A stretch of 38,029 nt of DNA from Savagea sp. Its GTDB lineage: Bacteria > Bacillota > Bacilli > Bacillales_A > Planococcaceae. Below the pieces are notes generated by a model, which ran no database searches, was not told the DNA's origin, and saw only the letters and a list, made by a program, of their open reading frames with translations. Both the position numbers and the translations under genes were made by a program. Position 1 is the stretch's first letter. Each line of letters starts with the position of its first letter. Of the stretch, positions 23,948 through 30,735 are shown piece after piece. Where the stretch lies: positions 1-38,029 of the forward strand of contig JASLHQ010000115.1 in NCBI GenBank assembly GCA_030152265.1. Direction: 5' to 3'.

Positions 23948-23979
23948 AAAAGAAGGATGAACAATCTCACCCTTCTTTT
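23948..23979 (-). terminator. Hairpin overlapping the TetR stop codon
   Basis: AAAAGAAGG and CCTTCTTTT, with a TGA/TCA inner extension, form a stem whose loop side contains the TetR stop codon. The minus-strand stem ends in TTTT, so it may attenuate transcription into the kinase gene. It mirrors the hairpin between the other TetR gene and yngJ. Confidence 0.45.
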
Positions 23980-24533
23980 GCGATTCCTTTAAAAAAGATA
24001 TCGCTATACGCATCACTTAATTGAGCTGCTGTTAAAGCTCCGTGTGGATTAAACCAATTGTAGCTATAATTCGTCAAACTTAAAAAGGCGAATGCTGTAA
24101 TCGCTGGATCTAGTGACTCTAATAACTCTCCTGCTTCAATCCCTTGGCGAATGATTTCTTCGATGACGAGTCGAAATTCATCACGCTTTTCTTTCACTTC
24201 GACGCTATTCGTATCGATCAAATGACGCATTTCACGCAAGAAAACACGAGCTCGTGCTCCTTGAATTTCGATATCTTCAATGAGTAAATGGAGCATTGCG
24301 GTTAAACGCTCTTTCGCTGTATGATGTTCAGCAATTAATTGCTGTTGACGATGCAATAAGTCATCGATATATTGCGTATGAATGTCCATCAACAATTGCT
24401 CTTTCGATTGGAAATAGTAATAAAATGTTCCTTTCGTTACGTCTAATGCATCGACGATATGTTGAATCGATGTTTCGGTAAAGCCTTGTTTTTCGAAGAG
24501 TTCAATACTCGTTGCGATAATTTTATTTTTCAT
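23967..24533 (-). CDS. TetR/AcrR family regulator of the ACAD10/11-type operon
   Basis: About 189 residues beginning MKNKIIATSIELFEKQGF. The helix-turn-helix runs TETSIQHIVDALDVTKGTFYYYF (about 19-41). The C-terminal half is a TetR ligand domain with no specific clue. An in-frame GTG at 24605 would add 24 residues and overlap the SDR gene, but it has no binding site; no strong site precedes ATG 24533 either, so the start is less certain than for its neighbours. It lies inside the operon and most likely controls the promoter at 26690-26718 through the operator at 26663-26680, as well as the internal operator at 23926-23943. It resembles the TetR of the leucine operon. Confidence 0.82.
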   Translation of the reverse strand: MKNKIIATSIELFEKQGFTETSIQHIVDALDVTKGTFYYYFQSKEQLLMDIHTQYIDDLLHRQQQLIAEHHTAKERLTAMLHLLIEDIEIQGARARVFLREMRHLIDTNSVEVKEKRDEFRLVIEEIIRQGIEAGELLESLDPAITAFAFLSLTNYSYNWFNPHGALTAAQLSDAYSDIFFKGIAKEG

Positions 24534-24585
24534 CTGTACCACACTTTCTTTTTCATACTCTTCTACAAATTTACCATAAGTTCGG

Positions 24586-25353
24586 TTATAACGCACTCGC
24601 TCCACCGTCTACAGGCAAAATGATCCCTGTGACATAATCAGATGCTTCGCTCGCTAAAAAGAGCGCTGGACCTTTTAAATCTGAATCACTTCCTAAACGT
24701 CCGAGTGGCATACTTTTACGAATTTCATCCCCTCCGTGTTCAATTAACACTTTCGACATTTTCGTCGGGAAAAATCCAGGTGCTAAAGCATTGACACAAA
24801 TGCCAGATGCTCCCCATTTCACCGCTAAATCTTTCGTAAAAGTCATTAACGCGCCTTTACTCGTGTTGTAACTTAATGTTTGCATAAATGGCGGTGTGCC
24901 TCCGAATCCAGCGATGGAAGCGATATTAATCACTTTCCCTGATTTATTTTGAAGCATGACGTGACCGACTGCACGGCACATGAGAAATGCACCTGTTACA
25001 TTCACATCCATCACTTTTTCCCAACCTTGTAAAGGCGTTTGTTCAATCGGTGCTGCCCATGAAGCTCCACTATTATTCACTAAAATATCAATCGTTCCAA
25101 ACTGATCCACAACTTGACGCACGACTTGCTCGACTTCTTGCTCATCTGTCACATCACAACGAACGCCTAATGTCGTCACGTGATAATCGTTCGCTAATTG
25201 AACCGCTGCTTTTTCACAAGCTTCTCCATCTCTCGAACAGACGATGACGTTCGCTCCTGCCTCTGCATATGTTTCGGCAATTTGGTAGCCAAGCCCTCTC
25301 GCTCCTCCTGTAATGAGTGCTACCTTTCCTTTCAACGTGAACATATCTTTCAT
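24586..25353 (-). CDS. SDR family oxidoreductase
   Basis: A 255-residue classical short-chain dehydrogenase. The NAD(P) loop is TGGARGLG (15-22), NNSG follows strand four, and the catalytic residues Ser146, Tyr162 and Lys166 (YNTSK) are intact. The C-terminus PVDGGASAL is typical. Located 14 bases after the ACAD-like gene in the same operon. In the P. putida lva operon an SDR (LvaD) reduces the 4-oxo group of levulinyl-CoA to 4-hydroxyvaleryl-CoA before phosphorylation; a similar keto/hydroxyl step is the best guess here. A 3-hydroxyacyl-CoA step downstream is the alternative. The CSRDGE segment after strand two suggests NADP(H), weakly. Confidence 0.85.
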   Translation of the reverse strand: MKDMFTLKGKVALITGGARGLGYQIAETYAEAGANVIVCSRDGEACEKAAVQLANDYHVTTLGVRCDVTDEQEVEQVVRQVVDQFGTIDILVNNSGASWAAPIEQTPLQGWEKVMDVNVTGAFLMCRAVGHVMLQNKSGKVINIASIAGFGGTPPFMQTLSYNTSKGALMTFTKDLAVKWGASGICVNALAPGFFPTKMSKVLIEHGGDEIRKSMPLGRLGSDSDLKGPALFLASEASDYVTGIILPVDGGASAL

Positions 25354-25367
25354 CCCCTCATTCCCCC

Positions 25368-26576
25368 TTATAAATATTTTCGTAATTCAAGTCGTGCAAT
25401 TTGACGGCTATGCACTTCGTCTGGTCCATCTGCTAAACTTAATGTTCGAGCATTCGCATACATATTCGCCAAAGGGAAATCGTCGCTTACGCCACCGCCT
25501 CCAAACACTTGAATCGCACGATCGATCACTTTTTGTGCCATGCGTGGAGCGACTACTTTAATCATCGCAATTTCGGCTTTCGCCTCTTTATTCCCGACCG
25601 TATCCATCATGTAAGCTGCTTTTAAAGTGAGAAGACGGGCTTGTTCAATTTCCATTCTCGAATCGGCAATCCATTGTTGAACGACACCGTGTTGCGCGAT
25701 TGGTTGGCCGAATGTACTTCTAGAAAGTGCTCGTTTAGACATTAATTCAATCGCACGTTCCGCCGCTCCAATTAAGCGCATGCAATGATGAATTCTCCCT
25801 GGTCCGAGACGTCCTTGCGCGATAGCGAATCCTTTTCCTTCTCCCCATAACATATTGCTCGCAGGCACACGTACATTTTTAAATTCCACTTCTCCATGTC
25901 CTTCTGGTGCACTGTCATAACCGAATACAGGAAGCATCCGCTTCACCGTGACACCTGGTGCATCCATCGGTACGAGAATCATCGATTGTTGTTCATATTT
26001 CGGCCCGTCTGGATCACTTTTCCCCATAAAGATGGCAACTTTACAACGTGGATCTCCAGCACCTGACGTCCACCATTTCGTCCCGTTCAAAATATATTCA
26101 TCTCCGTCACGCACGATGCTCGACTGAATATTTGTCGCATCACTCGAAGCGACAGCTGGCTCTGTCATCGCAAAACAAGAACGAATTTCTCCTGCAAGTA
26201 ACGGCTTCAACCATTGCTCTTGCTGTTCTTCTGTCCCGTATTGTACGAGCACTTCCATATTTCCTGTATCCGGTGCGCTACAATTGAACACTTCTGGCGC
26301 GATAGAGGAACGTCCCATAATTTCACAAAGTGGTGCATACTCTAAATTTGTTAAACCTGCTCCAAATTCGTCTCCTGGCATGAACAAATTCCACAACCCT
26401 TGCTTCTTCGCCTCTTCTTTCAATTGTTCCATAATAGGTGGAATCGCACTAAAACGATCATCCATCGCATCGAGTTGTTCTTTGTATACGCTTTCATTTG
26501 GGTAAATATAGGCTTCCATAAAATCGGTTAACTTACTTCTTAACTTCTCTACTTTTTCAGAATAACTAAAATTCAT
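25368..26576 (-). CDS. ACAD10/11-type acyl-CoA dehydrogenase-like protein (LvaC-like)
   Basis: A 402-residue flavoprotein of the acyl-CoA dehydrogenase fold, in the ACAD10/ACAD11 branch. That branch is recognisable from the C-terminal GGGGVSDDFPLANMYANAR and LADGPDEVHSRQIARLELR. Where ordinary dehydrogenases have the catalytic Glu of EGT, this protein has Asp383 in DGPDEVH. The N-terminal half carries FAMTEPAVASSDATN and WWTSGAGDPRC. In mammals and P. putida these proteins act after a kinase: phosphate is removed from 4-phosphoacyl-CoA to give an enoyl-CoA, without the usual oxidation. First gene of the operon, 87 bases after the operator, start ATG after GAGGAGGAG. Confidence 0.88.
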   Translation of the reverse strand: MNFSYSEKVEKLRSKLTDFMEAYIYPNESVYKEQLDAMDDRFSAIPPIMEQLKEEAKKQGLWNLFMPGDEFGAGLTNLEYAPLCEIMGRSSIAPEVFNCSAPDTGNMEVLVQYGTEEQQEQWLKPLLAGEIRSCFAMTEPAVASSDATNIQSSIVRDGDEYILNGTKWWTSGAGDPRCKVAIFMGKSDPDGPKYEQQSMILVPMDAPGVTVKRMLPVFGYDSAPEGHGEVEFKNVRVPASNMLWGEGKGFAIAQGRLGPGRIHHCMRLIGAAERAIELMSKRALSRSTFGQPIAQHGVVQQWIADSRMEIEQARLLTLKAAYMMDTVGNKEAKAEIAMIKVVAPRMAQKVIDRAIQVFGGGGVSDDFPLANMYANARTLSLADGPDEVHSRQIARLELRKYL

Positions 26577-26662
26577 CTCTACTCCTCCTCATTGTGCTAA
26601 GAATCAACGTAAAAAACTAATATACTCACTTTCCATACTTTATTCTTTTATTTCACACCTTT

Positions 26663-26680
26663 ATACTAACCAGTCGGTAT
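26663..26680. promoter_or_regulatory. TetR-type operator at the operon promoter
   Basis: ATACTAACCAGTCGGTAT, a near-palindrome with inner 14 bases ACTAACCAGTCGGT, lies about ten bases downstream of the -10 box, i.e. across the expected transcription start. A bound TetR protein would block the promoter. Confidence 0.7.
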
Positions 26681-26689
26681 GTTATTTAT

Positions 26690-26718
26690 AATATATTCTT
26701 TATCCTTTTAAAAAGCAA
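26690..26718 (-). promoter_or_regulatory. Sigma-A promoter of the ACAD10/11-type operon
   Basis: On the minus strand TTGCTT (26718-26713) and TATATT (26695-26690) are exactly 17 bases apart, in AT-rich surroundings. Transcription should start near 26683, inside the operator region. The rest of the 26577-26841 gap shows nothing else I can name. Confidence 0.65.
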
Positions 26719-26841
26719 GTATTTTTGTGTTTGAAACAAATTTTAAATGCTTCAGTTCATTTAAGTAATTGTTTTAAATAAAAATAATTTTCGTATGATG
26801 ATGTTTCATTGAGATGAACAAAGGCAATATTTTTTCCAAAC

Positions 26842-26871
26842 AAAAAACTCACCCTAAATTTAGGGTGAGTT
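26842..26871 (-). terminator. Terminator of sdhCAB
   Basis: AACTCACCCTAAA and TTTAGGGTGAGTT are perfect 13-base arms, and the minus-strand transcript ends in six U. It begins ten bases after the sdhB stop codon. Confidence 0.92.
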
Positions 26872-26880
26872 GTGTAGATT

Positions 26881-27648
26881 TTAGTCTACCATATGGTCGC
26901 TTCCAAAGAAGTTTTTAAACATTTGAACTGTTGTTGCACGGTTAAGTGATGCGATTGACGTTGTCAAAGGAATCCCTTTCGGACATGCGACAACACAGTT
27001 TTGTGAGTTACCACATTCTCCAAGTCCACCGTCTTTCATAATTTCTGCAAGACGCTCATCTTTATTCATTGCACCTGTCGGATGCGTGTTGAATAAACGA
27101 ACTTGTGAAAGGATAGCTGGTCCAATAAAGTCTGTTTTATCGTTAACGTTTGGACATGCTTCTAAACAAACACCACATGTCATACATTTTGATAATTCAT
27201 AAGCCCATTGACGTTTGCGCTCTGGCATACGTGGACCTTCACCTAAATCATACGTTCCATCGATTGGAACCCATGCTTTTACTTTCTTAAGTGAGTCAAA
27301 CATGAATTCACGGTCGACGATTAAGTCACGTACGACTGGGAATGTTGACATCGGCTCAAGCGTAATTGGTGATGGTAAGTGGTCAATTAATGCTGTACAA
27401 GATTGACGTGGACGTCCGTTAATAACCATCGAACATGCTCCACATACTTCTTCAAGACAGCTCATTTCCCAGTTAATTGGTGTCGTTTTCTTACCATCTT
27501 TCGTCACTGGATTACGTTGAATTTCCATTAACACAGAAATAACGTTCATGTTTGGACGATATGGGATTGAAAACTCTTCCCAATATGGATCAGAGTTAGC
27601 TGTGTCTTGACGACGCACTTTTAACTCGATTGTCTTATTCTCGCTCAT
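26881..27648 (-). CDS. sdhB: Succinate dehydrogenase iron-sulfur subunit
   Basis: A 255-residue subunit that carries electrons from FAD to the membrane anchor. Three cluster motifs are intact: CLEEVCGACSMVINGRPRQSC for [2Fe-2S], CMTCGVCLEACP for [4Fe-4S] and CGNSQNCVVACPKGIPL completing the [3Fe-4S]. Third gene of sdhCAB, 27 bases after sdhA, with AAAGGGG before the ATG. A perfect terminator follows, so the downstream ACAD-type operon is a separate transcription unit. Confidence 0.96.
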   Translation of the reverse strand: MSENKTIELKVRRQDTANSDPYWEEFSIPYRPNMNVISVLMEIQRNPVTKDGKKTTPINWEMSCLEEVCGACSMVINGRPRQSCTALIDHLPSPITLEPMSTFPVVRDLIVDREFMFDSLKKVKAWVPIDGTYDLGEGPRMPERKRQWAYELSKCMTCGVCLEACPNVNDKTDFIGPAILSQVRLFNTHPTGAMNKDERLAEIMKDGGLGECGNSQNCVVACPKGIPLTTSIASLNRATTVQMFKNFFGSDHMVD

Positions 27649-27675
27649 TTCGTATTTTCCCCTTTCCTCTTATTA

Positions 27676-29421
27676 CTACGATTTTGAAGTGTAGTCACGC
27701 TTACGTGGTGGTACTAATGAAACGTCTACATCTTCATACGATAATTTAGGAGCTTCTGGCGTAAATTCAGCGATTGTTGTTTTTAAGAAGTTCTCGTCGT
27801 CACGTTCAGGGAATTCTGGCTTGTAGTGAGCTCCACGGCTCTCGTTACGGTTAAGAGCTCCGAGCGTAATAACGCGCGCTAATTGCAACATGTTCTTTAA
27901 CTGACGAGTAAATGTCGCACCTTGGTTTGACCATTTTTGTGTGTCAGTAATGTTAATGTTTTCATAGCGTTCGAGTAATTCTTGAATTTTCACATCTGTA
28001 GCCGCAAGGTCTTTGTTATTACGAACAACTGTAACGTTTTTCGTCATCACTTCACCAAGCTCTTTATGGAGCATGTACGCATTTTCAGTACCGTCCATTG
28101 CGAGCGTTGCATCCCAAGCCGCTTGTTCTTCTTTAATTGCATTGTCGAAAATTGATGATTCTACATCTTCCGCACTCTTATCGAGTCCGTTAATGTATTC
28201 AACAGCTTTCGGTCCTGCAACCATTCCACCGAATACAGCAGAAAGTAATGAGTTCGCACCGAGACGGTTTGCACCGTGTTGTGAGTAATCAGCTTCACCC
28301 GCTGCGAATAATCCAGGGATATTCGTATGTTGATCGTAGTCTACCCAGAGGCCACCCATTGAGTAGTGGACAGCAGGGAAAATCTTCATCGGAACTTTAC
28401 GTGGGTCTTCCCCAACGAATTTTTCATAAATTTCCATGATTCCACCGAGTTTAATGTCAAGCTCATGTGGATCTTTATGTGACAAGTCTAAATAAACCAT
28501 GTTCTCGCCGTTAATACCGAGCTTTTGGTTTACACAGACGTCGAAAATTTCACGTGTTGCAATGTCACGTGGAACTAAGTTACCGTAGTCAGGATATTTC
28601 TCTTCTAAGAAGTACCAAGGTTTACCATCTTTATACGTCCAAACACGTCCACCTTCACCACGTGCTGATTCACTCATGAGACGAAGTTTGTCATCTCCTG
28701 GAATCGCCGTTGGGTGAATTTGAATGAACTCACCGTTTGCGTATTTCGCACCTTGTTGATAAACGATTGAAGCTGCAGAACCTGTATTAATAACAGAGTT
28801 CGTTGACTTACCGAAGATAATACCAGGTCCACCCGTTGCGATAATAACCGCATCTCCACGGAATGATTTAATCTCCATCGTCTTTAAGTTTTGAGCTTTA
28901 ATTCCTCGACAAACACCATCGTTATCAAGAATAACTCCTAAAAACTCCCAATGTTCATATTTCTGAACGAGTCCAGCTACTTCATGTGAACGCACTTGCT
29001 CATCTAAAGCATATAATAATTGCTGTCCTGTTGTCGCACCAGCGAATGCTGTACGGTGGTGTAAAGTACCTCCGAAACGACGGAAATCAAGTAACCCTTC
29101 ATTTGTACGGTTAAACATAACACCCATACGGTCGAAAAGGTGAATAATTCCAGGTGCAGCATCTGTCATTGCCTTAACAGGTGGTTGGTTCGCTAAGAAG
29201 TCTCCACCATATACTGTATCATCTAAATGGATTGCAGGTGAGTCACCTTCACCCTTCGTGTTAACAGCTCCGTTAATACCACCTTGGGCACATACAGAGT
29301 GTGAACGTTTAACAGGGACTAAAGAAAACAAGTCAACTGGCATACCAGCTTCAGCTGATTTAATTGTTGCCATAAGACCTGCAAGACCGCCACCAACGAC
29401 GATCAATCTACCTTTTGCCAT
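27676..29421 (-). CDS. sdhA: Succinate dehydrogenase flavoprotein subunit
   Basis: A 581-residue flavoprotein with covalently bound FAD that oxidises succinate to fumarate in the TCA cycle. N-terminal dinucleotide fold LIVVGGGLAGLMATIKSAEAG, the FAD-linkage region HSVCAQGGINGAVN, substrate segment RGEGGRVWTYKDGK with IHPTAIPGDD, and the HYSMGGLWVDYD active-site stretch are all present. ATG 29421 is chosen: GAGGAG lies ten bases upstream, and the longer in-frame reading would start at a TTG inside that binding site. Lies between sdhC and sdhB. Confidence 0.96.
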   Translation of the reverse strand: MAKGRLIVVGGGLAGLMATIKSAEAGMPVDLFSLVPVKRSHSVCAQGGINGAVNTKGEGDSPAIHLDDTVYGGDFLANQPPVKAMTDAAPGIIHLFDRMGVMFNRTNEGLLDFRRFGGTLHHRTAFAGATTGQQLLYALDEQVRSHEVAGLVQKYEHWEFLGVILDNDGVCRGIKAQNLKTMEIKSFRGDAVIIATGGPGIIFGKSTNSVINTGSAASIVYQQGAKYANGEFIQIHPTAIPGDDKLRLMSESARGEGGRVWTYKDGKPWYFLEEKYPDYGNLVPRDIATREIFDVCVNQKLGINGENMVYLDLSHKDPHELDIKLGGIMEIYEKFVGEDPRKVPMKIFPAVHYSMGGLWVDYDQHTNIPGLFAAGEADYSQHGANRLGANSLLSAVFGGMVAGPKAVEYINGLDKSAEDVESSIFDNAIKEEQAAWDATLAMDGTENAYMLHKELGEVMTKNVTVVRNNKDLAATDVKIQELLERYENINITDTQKWSNQGATFTRQLKNMLQLARVITLGALNRNESRGAHYKPEFPERDDENFLKTTIAEFTPEAPKLSYEDVDVSLVPPRKRDYTSKS

Positions 29422-29477
29422 TATTGTTTCACTCCTCAATATTTACATAATCTCAAAAACTGATTGCATCTACTTTC

Positions 29478-30086
29478 TTACATAAATCCTAAGATCGCAC
29501 GGATACCAACGAATGATAATGCGATGAAAATAAGGACTGACACGTAAGAGAAAATTTGCTGTGAACGTGGAGATTGTGTAATACCCCAAGTTACGAGGAA
29601 AGCCCAAATTCCGTTAGCTAAGTGGAATGTTGCAGCGAGAACTCCTGCAAAGTAGAAAATAACCATTCCAGTAGATTGGAAAATATCAGCCATCATGTCG
29701 TAGTTCACGTCAACACCAAGTGCCTTTTGGATACGCGTTTGGTAAATGTGCCATGCGATAAAAATCACTAAGAACACTCCCGTTAAACGTTGCAACTTAA
29801 ACATCCAGTTGCGGTATGTACCGAAACGACCTGTGTTGTTTTTCGCAGTAAATGCGATGTAAACACCGTAGAATGCGTGGAACATTAATGGGATATAAAT
29901 TACTACCCACTCCAACACATACAAAAATGGTAAGCTTCCCATGAAATCTGAAGCTGCGTTAAATGCTTCTTCACCACGCGTTGAAAAATAGTTAATGATT
30001 AAGTGTTGTGTTAAGAATAACCCAACTGGAATGACTCCGAGCAGTGAATGAAGACGACGTAAGAAAAAATCTGATTCTCTCGACAA
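29478..30086 (-). CDS. sdhC: Succinate dehydrogenase cytochrome b558 subunit
   Basis: A 202-residue membrane anchor with five hydrophobic spans. Histidines suitable for haem ligation occur at the expected places (LFLTQHLIIN, FHAFYGVYIAF, FIAWHIYQT, ATFHLANGIW), as in the B. subtilis two-haem type B anchor that reduces menaquinone. The start is TTG at 30086, eight bases after GGGAGGG. A good sigma-A promoter (30179-30207) precedes it. First gene of sdhCAB; only the SdhC single-anchor form is encoded, as is usual in Bacillales. Confidence 0.93.
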   Translation of the reverse strand: MSRESDFFLRRLHSLLGVIPVGLFLTQHLIINYFSTRGEEAFNAASDFMGSLPFLYVLEWVVIYIPLMFHAFYGVYIAFTAKNNTGRFGTYRNWMFKLQRLTGVFLVIFIAWHIYQTRIQKALGVDVNYDMMADIFQSTGMVIFYFAGVLAATFHLANGIWAFLVTWGITQSPRSQQIFSYVSVLIFIALSFVGIRAILGFM

Positions 30087-30178
30087 GTCTTTTACCCTCC
30101 CTTATAGCTGAAGCACGTCAATTTAAAAGTAAACTTTTCCGACGTACTCCTTTCATGTTACAATGTGATTACAATTTC

Positions 30179-30207
30179 ATTGTACTCCTCACTACATAAG
30201 AAATCAA
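30179..30207 (-). promoter_or_regulatory. Sigma-A promoter of sdhCAB
   Basis: On the minus strand TTGATT (30207-30202) and TACAAT (30184-30179) are exactly 17 bases apart, about 90 bases before the sdhC start. I saw no convincing cre between the promoter and the gene. Confidence 0.65.
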
Positions 30208-30285
30208 GATGTCGAAAGCTTTTTCAATCGATTCTCAATTACATATGAAGTTGATTTGAAGTTTTTGAAAAGGATGGTGAATATT

Positions 30286-30696
30286 TTGGCTAATGAAGAA
30301 ACGAAACGTCCGACGAAATTTGGCTACGAACTATTAAGATATCATGTTATACCAGCAATTTTAGGAAAACATGAAGAAGATATTTTGTACTGGGTAGGAA
30401 AAGAAATCGCCCGTGAATTTCCTCTTTTTTCACTGCAAGAACTCCCTGATTTTTTCCGAGAAGCTGACTGGGGAGAGTTGATCGTTGAAAAAGAAAAAAG
30501 CGACTCCATCATCTACACATTAACACGTCCGACAGTAGAAGACTTTGAACAAGCTTCTCACGCACTAGAAGCTGGATTTTTAGCTGCGCAACATGAAGCG
30601 TTACAAAAAAGTGTAACGGAATGTTACGCAGAAAAAAATATAAAAAAGCAGTGGATCCAATTTGAAGTGAAATGGGATGCATCTTCTCGCTTATAA
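30286..30696 (+). CDS. yslB: YslB family protein (DUF2507)
   Basis: A protein of about 136 residues of the DUF2507/YslB family, divergent from sdhC as in B. subtilis. The family pattern YELLRYHVIPAILGKHEEDILYWVGKEIAREFPL is clear in the first third. It belongs to a V4R/heme-NO-binding-like fold group, but its role is not known to me. The TTG at 30286 is chosen because GGTGA/AAGGA lies 6-11 bases upstream; an earlier TTG at 30256 and ATG at 30274 lack a usable site. It ends in a shared bidirectional terminator with uvrC. The lysC gene that follows yslB in B. subtilis is absent. Confidence 0.8.
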   Translation: MANEETKRPTKFGYELLRYHVIPAILGKHEEDILYWVGKEIAREFPLFSLQELPDFFREADWGELIVEKEKSDSIIYTLTRPTVEDFEQASHALEAGFLAAQHEALQKSVTECYAEKNIKKQWIQFEVKWDASSRL

Positions 30697-30735
30697 AAAA
30701 TGGTCACTGGTGAATCATCCACTAGTGACCATTTT
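30697..30735. terminator. Bidirectional terminator between yslB and uvrC
   Basis: AAAATGGTCACT and AGTGACCATTTT form a 12-base-pair stem around a 15-base loop, with A and T tracts outside. It serves both convergent genes and covers the uvrC stop codon. Confidence 0.88.

Noticed and set aside
30206..30226. cre for sdhCAB in the sequence GAAAAAGCTTTCGA
   Set aside because: It lacks the central CG of cre and lies upstream of the mapped-looking promoter.
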